Assembly (NCBI GenBank): GCA_013368445.1
Contig: JAACJO010000007.1
Coordinates: forward strand, 1,922,001 to 1,986,000
From: Leucocoprinus leucothites
Taxonomy: Eukaryota > Basidiomycota > Agaricomycetes > Agaricales > Agaricaceae
Direction of reading: 5' to 3'
DNA length: 64,000 nucleotides
Below are positions 42,284-53,318 of this stretch, in pieces. The notes beneath the pieces are model-generated. The model made no database searches. It saw only the letters and a list, made by a program, of their open reading frames with translations, and was not told where the DNA came from. How positions within the stretch are numbered: the stretch's first letter is position 1; each line of letters begins with the position of its first letter. The translations under genes and the position numbers were made by a program.

Positions 42284-42592
42284 CAAGAGAAAAAGAGAGG
42301 TAATCTCGAAGGTCACACGACAAGACGCGTCGGGTAACGTCACGTATTGGCATCGCGTCTTTCTTTCACTCACTCTTCTTTGAGAGAGGTGAGTACGCTG
42401 TCCACAACAGGACAGCAAGCTTTACTATTTCTTCACTAATAGGGCCGGTGATAAATAATCTACTACAACTAATACTGCTACTAAAAAAACCTATTCAATC
42501 ATATTCATAAGTCACCAAGAAATGCTCCGAAATGAGAAAAATATCAGCTGGTGAGTATTCCATTATATATCTATCATCGACGCGTTTCGCTT
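42284..42592. other. Gap between the Mei4-like candidate and the PHD gene
   Basis: It holds the promoter of the gene at 39749-42283 and the 3' flank of the PHD gene. No further gene is seen. Confidence 0.5.
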
Positions 42593-45182
42593 TCACCGCA
42601 TATACGCGCCATCCTCGCGGGAAGGCGGTCCATGAAACCTTGGCACCTCACGCTGGGGCTGGAATCTAACCACAGGCGACTCCTCCGGCGCAGGTCTCAG
42701 AGGGACCAATTGTGGTCTACTTAACAACGGCGACTCTGGCACCTTCCTCACCGACATCCTCGGCCCTTCTCTCTGCGACCCAGCACTCCGGCGTATAGGT
42801 GAGTCCTCCACAGTAGGATACCTCGTCAGTCCATCAAAAGCACCAAAAGATCCACCCATATCTTCCAAACTCCCAAAACTACGACCAAACGACCCACGGC
42901 TGTGGTGCCTCGATGGCGTGTGGAACAACCCACCAGCGCGGATCGACCATGGATTCGATTTCGGCGTCGCGAACGCACCAAACTTGATTCCGCGCGATGG
43001 CGTCGAATTAGGATCAAAGGGTGGATCGTCTGCAGATGCTGAGGGATGGTGGTCGAATGGGCCAGGTGTGTTGTATAGCCTGATGTCATGCGACGAGTTC
43101 TGTGGAGTTGACGGGAGCCTTGATGAATCAGATGAAGACGACATGTCATAATCCGGACGTCGACCTCCTCGTGTTGGAGTCTTGGGCACTCGTGGGGGAT
43201 TCCATAAAGGTGAATTATGGAGAGGCTGATAGAGGGTTGGGTCTTGAGTTCGACGAACTCGAGGTGCGTCATCGGTGGGCACAAATGTTGGTTCTTGATG
43301 GACTATAGGAAGAAGAGGTCGTTCTGGAGATGGAGATCTCGTCACGCAACTCCGGCAGAACCAAGCGTCTTCTTCGCGCCCCAACTCGGCAATGCTACGG
43401 ATGCCGATACATTGCAGGTGATACCAGGTCTGGCAACCATCGCATTGCACAAGTTCCCTTCCATCATCCTTCCCGTTACAAATACAGATAACGGCGCCTT
43501 CTTCGTCATTGCCCTCGACTCTCTCCCGCTGTCTCCGCTGATTACGATACGCAAGTGCGCGGACACTCTTCTTAGCTAGTAAAGCCGCACGAGCATCAGC
43601 GGGATCACTAGGAAATACGCTCTTCTTTTTTGCATATGCCCTCCGTGGGTCCTCTGGATGTGCAAGCAATGGAACCATCTTGCCGCGTCCCATTCTCACA
43701 GGAATAGGCTTGTCCGTTTCGTGCTCGTAAACATGTCCCCACTTGGTGGAAGGGAGAATCTCATCATCACCCCCACCAACATTCCTCGATCCGTCTTCGC
43801 CGTCATCCTCATCATCCGTATCTCGATCCAGAAACTTCTCAATCCACTTCAACCGCTCATCCTCCAACGCCTTCTTCGCCTCACTACGTTCCTCCTTCCG
43901 AACTCTCCAAGGAAACTCATCATCTGGCCAGTTGGGTGCATCGAGCTCTTCGGCTTGATTCGATAATTTATCTTTACCAGGTGTGAGCTCGATGCTCTTC
44001 CGTTTTCGCTTGCCACCGCCATTGCGTTTCTTTGAAGGGCTGGATTCTGGTGTTGCGACGGCTGTGGCCTTGTCTTCTCCAGGCATTTCTAGTAGTACTC
44101 GACCCTTGCCCACGATATCAACGGGAGTGAGCTTCGGTCGGATTTTGTTGTTAGAGCGGAATGCTTCAAGTCGTTTACGTTTTTTCAATTCTTTCTCTGT
44201 CGGTACTTCTTCCACACGCTCAACCAGGACCTCTGCAACGTTTGACGTGCCTGCGGCATTCGCGTGGAGTAACGAAAGAGGTTGAGGTTGGCGGACCCAA
44301 TCATTGGTTCTCTGTATTCCAGTGTTATAAATCCAGTTCCTCAGAACCAGAATGCTAGGATACTCACGTAACGACCATAACCGCCCGCCATCAAGCTTTC
44401 CTCAAAGCTCTCCTCTGAAGTCTCCTGGAACAACTTGAGCCTCCTGCCTTTATTCGGAGTCTCAGTTACACCGACAGGAACGCCTCGTTCCCGCTCCCCG
44501 TCGTCGGCATACATAGTCGAATCAACGTCCGACAGCGGTCTTTTACTCCTCTTTAGATAATCGGGTCTCCGGTTTTCGGCTTCTTGAATCTGAGCGAGGT
44601 GGTCCTGAATGAGCGCTTGCCGTATCCTTTCAATTTCTCCACCGGCCGCGGACGTAGACGCTTCTGGAGTGGCCATGCGAGGCGTAGAGGAGATGTTCAT
44701 CAAGTCTCCCTTGATAAGCCGGGAACCGACAGCAGGATTGGTCGGAGGACTAGAGAAAACGTCGTCTACATCCATGGGAATTGGAGTCGTAGGGGCGGAG
44801 AGCGTCTGTTTTATTCTAGCGCTTCTTTCGACCGTGGAGAGTTTGGCTATGAACGGAGAAGAGAGGCGGGAAGATTGTTCGGATGCTGCAGAGACTGGCG
44901 AGAAGATGTGTGGCGAGGGTGCCAGCGCGGCTAAGTCGAGAGCAATGGTCCTGAAAGACGAGGATATGTATATCAGACGAAAGCGCTCTAAGATGAGAGA
45001 GGTAGGCGTACGAGGCTTGGATGTTCTTTGGGGTCAGTGCGCTGGGTGTGTCGATGGAACTATCTCTGAAAAGGAAAAATACAGGGCCCGGTTGGTTTTT
45101 GTTCAGCGGAATGGTGAAGCGTGGAAGGACCGTACCGAGTGGAAGGCGTGGCAGCGAAACCAATGCGTAATGGAGGAGTCAT
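42593..45182 (-). CDS. PHD-finger chromatin protein, about 800 residues
   Basis: PHD fingers of this type read histone H3 lysine 4 methylation. My model starts at 45182 (MTPPLRIGFAATPST), with introns at 45066-45135 and 44951-45011. Both join in phase and lead through TIALDLAALAPSPH into MDVDDVFSSPPTNP. A third intron at 44312-44367 gives RY-RTNDWVRQPQP. The four exons sum to 228 plus 572 codons. The PHD finger lies in the last exon: ICICNGKDDGRELVQC, then CDGCQTWYHLQC and WFCRSC, around 43330-43490, with the C4HC3 spacing. Around it are basic stretches (KKRKRLEAF, GKRKRKS), an acidic DRDTDDEDDGED tract, and a long Ser/Pro/Gly-rich tail. The N-terminal exons place the start about 400 bp upstream of a simpler choice at MDVDD (44775). 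Confidence 0.78.
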
Positions 45183-45450
45183 TCGTGAATTGTACGATGG
45201 ACTGTTGAGAATGGTTATTTTTGAACACTTGATCTGATAAATTGGACCATGCACCGACCTTGACTCGGGCGTTATGCATTGTTTTGAACCTTGGCTCTTC
45301 GTAGGTGTCTCCTCTATAGACCTGTGAGAGCAGCTAAGCATTTGACCGAGGGTCTAAGCGCCAAAAATGCCTACTTGTTTTGGGCTGTCAGTCTTTGATA
45401 AGAAGACGACGTGGTAGTTGCACCGGAAGGTTGGGGTCTACAAAAAGGGC

Positions 45451-46054
45451 TTAAAGTAGGCCCGGGTGAATGTTGGGGAGGACATACAGGTCATATAGTG
45501 GAGATTGGGGAGTCTGAGGATGGTCTCCGACATAGCGAGCAAGATTGTTCGGACTGGATTGTTAGAAAAAATAGGATTAATGAGTGCCAAGCGCAACGTA
45601 TGAATCCGGGGTAAAGAAAAGAGGAATCCGTACTAACCTCTGGGGCGTCGGAAGGTGAGCATAAGGCCGAGTATGAAACAGAGTCTCGGGTTGACCGTCC
45701 ATCCTATGTTGCCGAAAGAGCGGGGAAGGCGGGAGTGTGTGAATAGGGCGGCGAAAACCCAAGTTGAAGTTGATGCGTGGTAAGTAGTATGGGAAATATT
45801 AAGCGACAGGAATTCAATTGAGCAGAGGGGAAGGACCGTGCGTACCGTGGGACGGAAGATAATGAAGTCATATCAGGAAGCGTTGAAGGTTGTTGCAACT
45901 GTGAAGGAGGAGGTGGAGGAGGAGGAGGGAGATATGGGTGAGTTGTAGCTGGCAGGGTCTGGGAAGAAATGGAACAAGTTTGATTGGGAGCTTGCAAATT
46001 GGTTGCACAACTCTCAGATCCACGATGACCCTGGGCGTCTGTTGTCGGGGTCAT
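45451..46054 (-). CDS. Candidate small proline-rich protein (125 residues)
   Basis: The ATG at 46054 (MTPTTDAQGHRGSES) leads through a run of eight prolines to SLSSVPR. An intron at 45704-45845 then joins in phase to MDGQPETLFHTRPYAHLP, and another at 45554-45637 joins to PNNLARYVGDHPQTP. The gene ends NIHPGLL at 45451. All three pieces agree in phase, but the first intron is long (142 bp) for this genome and I recognise no domain. The gene is divergent from DNMT2, with about 240 bp between the two starts. Confidence 0.35.
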
Positions 46055-46290
46055 TTAACTGGGGTGATTTTATACACAGCGGGGGGTTATTTAATTTTTA
46101 CAGGATGATTTAGAGTGGAGGTGTCGCAGAGAATTTACGGAGAGGACGAGGAGGGACTGTGGGGAGAGAGAGAGGACTTTGTTTGAGCGGGGACCCTCAA
46201 ATGAATGAATGTGCCCATGTCCAACCACCAATGTTTACGTAAGCGTATATTGGTTTTCCTTGTCGCGTGGCGGGATCCTTCCGCGTTGTG

Positions 46291-47862
46291 ATGCCTGTCC
46301 GTGCACTCGAGTTCTACGCCGGGATAGGTGCGCTCGTCAATTAACTACTTAAAAAAATACATGACTCATTATCGTTGATTAATAGGCGGTCTGCATCTTG
46401 CCTTGCAGCGCAGTTCCGTTGATGGTGTCGTCGTCCAAGCGTTTGACTGGGATCCGGCGGCCTGTCAAGTTTATCGCATCAATCACCCACCCGAAATCAT
46501 AAAAAAGGTTTTCTCCTTTCTCTTCCTCTTCTCCTCTTCTTGTTCATAATTTTGCTGTCCCTGATACCCGCGCGTGTAGTTACTTACTTCTTTTCTCTTC
46601 CTCTCCTTTCTCTCTCACAGGCCGACATCTCCCAGCTCTCAGCAGAACAACTTGCTGCCTACAATGCGGATCTCTGGCTTCTTTCTCCCGCATGTCAGCC
46701 GTATACGGTTCTCAACCCCAATGCAAAGGGCGCTGCTGACCCTCGCGCGAAATCATTCCTCTATCTTGTGCAAGAGGTGTTACCCAAGTTGAAAGAAATG
46801 AATGCTTTGCCTTCTAGACTCCTAGTGGAGAATGTGGCCGGCTTTGAGGTGCTTTGTTTTTGTTCCCCCCTTGATTTGTCCGACATCATATCTGAGAGTT
46901 CTTGATGCTATAATTTTGCTCTTCCTCGGGACGTTTTTCGTTTGGCAAGACTTCAATTACTCGACGGACGCTTATATCCGCCATGCGGTCGCTTGGATAC
47001 AACACTTTCGAATTACTCTTGACTCCACTTCAATTCGGTGTCCCGAATTCGAGGTTGAGATATTATTTCCTGGCCAAGAAAGCACCCCTGCAGTTTGCGT
47101 GTACTGCTGGGAATGAGGATGTGGACCGTGTTTGGAGACATATACCGGGTAGAGGCAAAGATTGGGTTGACGATCGTTTTGAAGATCCCGACTCCGAACT
47201 AACAGAAGATTCGAGTGATCTTCCTCCGATACCTAATTTCAGCTCTTACCTCGACAGTCCCGACGAAACGTCGGATTACTCAATACCCGACAAAGTTCTG
47301 TACAAGTGGGGTCGTATCTTCGATATAATATATCCATCATCCCGTCGGTCATGCTGCTTCACCAGAGGTGAATATAGCCTTCCCATTTCCTGAAAAAAAA
47401 ATTGTTGAAGAGTAATTTTTTCGTTTCTAGGGTACACACAACTTGTTCAAGGCTCAGGATCAATTATACAAATGAATGAAAACTTCGATGTAAGTCCACG
47501 TCCGAACCACACGCTGGCCGAAGTCGTGCCTTGCTTCCCTTCCGAGTAAACAAAATTCACCATAATTAACTCCGCCGCCGGATAACTAACAGACAACGAC
47601 TGTATTCGACGAGTTCGCCGTCGCGCGTCCCGAGGGCCAAGAGGCTGTCAGAATTTTAGATCCTTTAAAGTTACGATATTTGACTCCGAACGAACTGCTC
47701 AGGATATTCGGGTTCAATTCGCGCGTGGATTCGGATGAACCATCCCTTTTCAAGTGGCCGGATACGAATGTGGTGAATGTTCGGTCACGGTATAAACTCA
47801 TTGGAAATAGTGTCAATGTTACGGTTGTACAGGCTCTCATAGAATACTTATTCAGCGAATGA
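46291..47862 (+). CDS. DNMT2: DNMT2-type tRNA (cytosine-5) methyltransferase
   Basis: DNMT2 (TRDMT1, Pmt1 in fission yeast) methylates C38 of tRNA-Asp with S-adenosylmethionine. Six exons give 377 residues. Motif I is LEFYAGIGGLHLAL, interrupted by the first intron. Motif IV reads LLSPACQPYT with the catalytic Cys at residue 78, motif VI is LLVENVAGF, and motif VIII is FGVPNSRLRYYFLAK. The DNMT2-specific Cys-Phe-Thr motif is present as SCCFTRGYTQLVQGSGS, and motif X is YKLIGNSVNVTVVQALIEYLF. All introns join in phase; the third begins at GTGCTT after GFE and the fifth at GTAAGT after NENFD. The family's usual motif IV is Pro-Pro-Cys; here it is Pro-Ala-Cys. The length matches other DNMT2 proteins. 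There are no extra N-terminal domains, so it is not a maintenance DNA methyltransferase. Confidence 0.93.
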
Positions 47863-48065
47863 CCACTTGTGTTCTCCTCTGTGGTGAGAGTAACAGAAAA
47901 TCAGATGATGACTTTCGAAGGGTTTAAATCCACCGGGAAAAGAGATATCCGCCTAGCCGAATGATGGACAACTATTATCAACTGGCAACATAACCCACCT
48001 TTAATAATCTACCCCGCATTCTTTCCCTTCGTTCACACTCGTTCCCCACACTCAACGAAAACACG

Positions 48066-50135
48066 ATGACCAACGGACGACGGACATTTCTCATCGGTGC
48101 TGGATGCACACAATTCATCAAGGTAAAATCCGGACACTGCAATCGAAATTATGAATCGAAAGTGCTCACGAGCCCCCAACAGCCCCGAGGAAAGAGGACG
48201 ACGGAAGATGTATGTTACCGGAACACATTCATAATGAATATAATCAAGCCTGACATGATGAAATAGATGGGTTTGGAGGCAGCTACAAAGGCTCTGCTCG
48301 ATGCCGGTACGGCCATTTAGACATCCGAGGCCCTTACAGGATCCAATTTATTCACTCGCCGCCCTCACACACACATACAGGCATAACATACGACTCTATT
48401 GAAACTGCTTTCGTTGGTTACTGCTACGGCGACTCCACTGCCGGTCAAGTGCGCTGCCATATGTACTATCCTTTTCAAGAATCACTAGGCTGATACACCC
48501 CTAATCCTAAGCGTTCACTATACAACCTCGGACTCACACACATCCCTATCGTCAACGTCAACAACAACTGCTCAACCGGCTCCGCCGCACTCTACCAAGC
48601 CAACTCCGCCGTCAAATTCGGTCAAGTCGAATGTGCTCTCGCACTCGGATTCGAACGTATGAAACCTGGCAGTCTCGGAACCAACTTCCCTGACCGTCCA
48701 TCTCCCACTGTCCTCATCGGTGCTCGTTCGTTTGCACTCGAAGAGGAATTCGGTGAGAATCATGGACCTGGTGCGCCGAGAATGTTTGATAATGGGGCGA
48801 GGGAGTATTTTAAAAAGTATGGTGGTGGTGTTGATCATTTAGCTATGATAGGTGAGTGAGGAAGGATTTGTTTCGTGAAGGTGTAGGAGTTGAATGCGAG
48901 GACTTGTCTAGCGTCCAAGAACCATAAACACTCTGTTAACAATCCGTACTCTCAGTTCCGTGATGGTTGGAGTGTCGAACAGGTCAAAGCAGCTCCCAAA
49001 ATCACAGCCCAACTCACCAAGTTCATGTGCAGTCCCACATCCGTGCGTGTCATCCCTTCAACCCATCACTCATCTCTTACACGCACTCTCTCATACATAG
49101 GATGGTGCTGCGTCATGCGTAGTCGCCTCTGAGGATTTCGTTCATAAACATGGTCTCGAGAACCAAGCCATCGAAGTCGTCGCTATGCACTTAACAACAG
49201 ATGGACCTACTACTTTTGAGGGACGCAGTCCTATGGATGTTGTCGGATACGAAATGACAAAGAATTGTGCTGATAAGGTGTTCAAGGATGCTGGGTTTGC
49301 TCCCGGTGAAGGTAGAGATCAAGTTGGTGTTGTCGAACTTCATGATTGTTTTGCTGCTAATGAGGTAATATCACCCGTATCTCAAATCAACGCACTTGAC
49401 TAAGTGTTCTTACTTTTTAATAGCTAATCACATACCCCGCTCTCGGACTCTGCAAAGAAGACGAAGCTTGCAAATTCGTCGAAAGGGGAGACAACACCGT
49501 ACGTGATCTTTTCTTCCCACTCCTCGGAACACCCTCCATATCTCACTCACTCATCACTCCACTAGTACGGTGGCAAGTACGTCGTCAACCCAAGCGGTGG
49601 CCTCGAAGCCAAAGGCCACCCACTTGGCGCAACAGGTCTCGGCATGCACTTTTACATCATGATGCAACTCCGCAACTGGGCTGGACCCATGCAAGCACCC
49701 GACCTCTTTGATGGTTCCGATCCTCGGGGTAAATATGGTTTGGTTCATAATGTTGGTCTTGGTGGTGCTGTTGTGGTGTCACTGCTCCGTCGACCGGAGT
49801 TTTATAAACCTGGTGGACCTGATGGACGAACGAGGTATGCTGTTTTTTGATTTTTTTTTGTCACGCTCTGCATGTTCTTTTCCCGAATGGTGCCTTGTGG
49901 GTACCTACAACTTACTGGATCTGGTACTTGTCCAAAAACTGTGATAACCCCCTATGTACTCCGTCGCTTTCATTCCTCGCTTCCGAGTTGACTGGTGATG
50001 CTAACAAATTTCTTATCTTTGGACAGGTTGGGTTACAATCATGCTTGCGAATGCAAACCGGTGACTATGACCGATGTGGACAAGGTCAAGTCCAAGAACT
50101 CCTCCCAGTTCATCCTTCATCATGCTAAGCTATAA
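48066..50135 (+). CDS. Peroxisomal SCPx-type 3-ketoacyl-CoA thiolase
   Basis: This thiolase family cleaves 3-ketoacyl-CoA, often with branched or sterol-side-chain substrates. The start is at 48066 ([19 protein letters not shown]). A 27-bp microexon (48183-48209, PRGKRTTED) joins it to [14 protein letters not shown] and matches the conserved K-P-R-G-K of the family. The nucleophile Cys is in [14 protein letters not shown], a glutamate/histidine region is in [16 protein letters not shown], and the catalytic His is in [14 protein letters not shown]. The last exon ends HHAKL: a C-terminal Ala-Lys-Leu, a type 1 peroxisome signal. The SCP2 sterol-binding domain that follows the thiolase in animal SCPx is absent. 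The gene has about eight introns, all in phase. Confidence 0.9.
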
Positions 50136-50634
50136 ATGCTTACTTTACTATTCGAGTAAACGGAGAACTCGTTCGGGTTTGGGCTCGATTCGTACCCAGA
50201 TTCGTTGATTCAATGTATTTGATTGAACGCTTATTTAGCTGTCGCTTCAATATCGCTTTCCCTTTTCGCTTGATAATTTAAACCTACTCCATATGCTTAC
50301 CCCCTTTATGAGCTGGAATGGAGAACGCACGGAATATAACTAACTGGTTATGCACTGCTTATGATTGTGATGCACTCGAATTTGTTATGGGATGTAACTC
50401 GATAAGGAACAAGGACTTCTCGCTCATAGCGTCTAATCGTAGCCACAGTTCACTAGATGCTCATTCCTTTCAACACGACTTGACTGGAGAAGGGACTAGC
50501 CAAATCACTGATCAATCGTTCATAATGTGACAGACGAAAAAAAAGGATCATTTGTCTCGGCAAAACGTAAGGTAGATAGTCATAGTCGTGTATCACAGAT
50601 CCAGTCTCACTTCGCATAAAGCACCAGCCGCTGC
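50136..50634. other. Gap between convergent thiolase and AA9 genes
   Basis: It holds the two 3' flanks. I see no gene or structured RNA. Confidence 0.5.
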
Positions 50635-51804
50635 TTAATTCCCGCCGGTCCAGCTAAAGAAGAAAAAGTACAAAGCTCAGTGTAACACTCTCACGTCATG
50701 AAACAAAATCAACGTACACTGCTGGCCCAGGGATGGGGTAGCTCTAGAATCAAATCAGTTGAGACATCAGAAACTCGGATGACACTTGGAGAAGAACTCA
50801 CGCCAGTATCTGAGGGGAGAGAATGTCAAATTAGAACCGGCGTAACTAGTTGAAGCGAAGTACTCACTAGTGTAGACGTCATAGACGATACCTGGTGTGC
50901 TGCCAGTGTACGCGCCAGGGAAAGAGACAAAGGACGTAGGCAAGGCTGAGCCGGACCCAGTCACTTGGACTTGAATGCAGCTTGGGTACACCTGGACACC
51001 AGGGTACGCGTAGGCAGAGTGAAGGGCAAGACTATCGTCAAAAAGGTTCAGCCAATTAGTGTGATCCAGCGATGCAAAGCCTGAAGACACCCACATCTCA
51101 TGACGGATGACATATTGGCCAGCTTTCAAATTCTTCGGGATCGTGAATGTATAAATGCCATTGTTTGCGTTTAGGGTGTCCGCTGCAGCCCATTTACCAG
51201 AAGAGTCCTTCCCAACCTGGTGAACCTTGAACCAAACGGCACTGTTTACACCTGGGTATCAGTCTTAAGTGTAAAAGCCTAGACGAGGGAGATCCTCACG
51301 AGGTTCCAGGGTTCCATTTGGTGATATCAGAGGGTGCACGAGCCATGTAGGTGATCATGGGGCCCTTGTGGCTATCAGGCCACAACGTCCAGTTCAACTT
51401 GACTTGTGAGCCAGCGGCCACTGTTCCAAATATCGGCGCCGGAGCAGAGCCGACGTACTGAGAGCCACCAGCGGACCAGCCGTTGCATTGAACACTGGAT
51501 CATCGCCGTCAATCATCAATCAAAACGACTTGTCTCTCAGCTTACTCGATGAGAGATAAATCTTCGATAGGTCCGTTTCCAGGGATCTTACGGACGATAC
51601 GCTGGGGAGGGGGGTTATAATACCTGTTACGCCATATCAGGATGAGGGCTTCCAGCTAAAAGTGTGGACATACGGGTCACTGTATGGCAAGTATCCCGTG
51701 TACTTGGCCGAACCAAGTGTGATTTCCTGGACATAACCGTGAGCCTCGACCTGGGAGACGAGACCAAGGAGACCAAGTGCGGCAGTGAGAGCGAGTTTGA
51801 ACAT
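50635..51804 (-). CDS. Secreted AA9 lytic polysaccharide monooxygenase
   Basis: AA9 enzymes are copper monooxygenases that cut cellulose. The start at 51804 gives the signal peptide MFKLALTAALGLLGLVSQVEA, and cleavage exposes the N-terminal His (HGYVQEITLG) that forms the histidine brace. The second brace His is in DSHKGPMITYMARAP. The axial-Tyr region is YPGVQVYPSCIQVQVTG, preceded by QYVIRHEMW. The disulfide Cys are in VQCNGW and YPSCI. The gene has short introns. The last exons carry NTG, SYPIPGPAV and, in my reading, a final W-T-G-G-N before TAA at 50635; the reading of the last intron is uncertain by one or two bases. There is no carbohydrate-binding module. A TATA box lies about 45 bp upstream. 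Confidence 0.92.
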
Positions 51805-53318
51805 TTCGGAGCTGAGAGGCTTGGACCAAAGGCATTTTTGTTGTATCGTTTATATACTGGCGAACTCATCAGTAAGGGGTACCAGGAGGAAGGCTCAACA
51901 CGGTAGATAGACTTCAAAGTTGATATCCGGCGGGCCGTCAGGGTCATTTTGAGTGGCATGGGATAACCACAGGAAGGTCAGGAGACCCGGGGTATGAATG
52001 AGTGTCCAAGTCGAAGCCTTTGTGCTTTACCAAGTGATGGCAGGAAAAAGGCATCATCTACCGCGAAATTGCCGATCGTTACTGGACGTACATTGGACAG
52101 AGAGAAGCAGAGAGATCAAGAAGTCGACGAGAACACGCAAATAATTCTGAGAGGGTGATGACCTGTCTCGAGGACTGAGCAAATTGTTTCCCAATTATTG
52201 ACCTTTTGCTGGAGCCTGAAGTTTTAGGCGGACACTCAACCTCGGAAAATGTCTGGATAAGTTGCATGCCAAGCCAAACATGACGGAGTTCACAAACAGC
52301 GAGAATATCAATTGTTGATAGCGGCTATACGGAGAAGCTTGCGATGTTCGTTGTACGCGCTCAACAATGCATAAAAGGCGATCCTTCGTCGGAAGATAGA
52401 GATCTGGAAAAATAGTTATAAAAAATGACTTGTTGTTCCAATTCAAGTCTATCATCTTCAGAGCACGTTCCAGCTCTCCTATATGGATTAGGTATTTGAC
52501 AATTCGAGGAATGATTCTTGCCAGTTGTCATAAGTAGAGATTAACCAGGGCGATCACGGAATGCGGGGAGGACAGTGGATCTTTCTCACAAGTTGAAAGA
52601 AGGCAGGTCTATTTCCCCACGTTCGGAACCGGAACTTGGCTGGGAAGAAGTAAACATAGGAACTACTCTGCCAAGTTCTTGATATCAGATATTTGCCTCC
52701 GCCTCGTGACAATTACTTCCTTGTGCTGCAAAGTCGGTCGTGCAACGCATGCCAGAAGATGGGAGTTGTGATATTTAAGGATATGCCGTAAGGGTTGTAT
52801 TTTTTCGGTTCAGGGTCGACGGGCATGAATCGTTGAATGGTAATGTGATTACTCGAGGAGGAGCCCAGAAGGAGGAGATGATAATCTGTGACAGTAGGAT
52901 AGGTAATAAATTTACCGGTAGAAACAGACGGTAGTGGAGAAAGGGACAGGCGATGGATTATGATAACTAGCACGAGGCATGGGAGATGCCCTGCGAGCTG
53001 TTGCATGCCACTGCTGCGCTTGAGAATTCAGAGAAACGCGGCCGAAGGATAGGGCCGCGCGTCAAATGGTTATTGGAACTAAGCTTGAGTGCAATTCAAA
53101 AGAGGGATCTGGAGCAGGCTGTGGGGCGGAAGTTAAAGCCATATAATGAGTCAAAAGCTTAGAAACCGGACGACAGAACGTCGGGGAGGGGTCCGAGGTC
53201 ACATGATCGGAACGGAAGTGACGATGACATCAGAGCTGCGTGACCTGTAGAATGAACGACAGAACGTGTCGATCGCGAAGTTCGTGAATATTTGAGGTGG
53301 GCGCACCTCTCCCTGACT
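51805..53318. other. Gap between divergent AA9 and ABC-transporter genes
   Basis: About 1.5 kb of shared upstream DNA. TATATAAA is present at its left end (51849-51856). Short open frames on the minus strand (for example 52713-53006) lack motifs and I do not call them. Confidence 0.5.
51849..51856 (-). promoter_or_regulatory. TATA box of the AA9 gene
   Basis: TATATAAA on the minus strand, about 45 bp upstream of the ATG at 51804. This fits the strong, inducible transcription usual for AA9 genes. Confidence 0.55.

Noticed and set aside
45905..45945. GGA/GGT repeat as a microsatellite
   Set aside because: It encodes the poly-proline tract of the candidate gene on the minus strand, so it need not be a separate feature.
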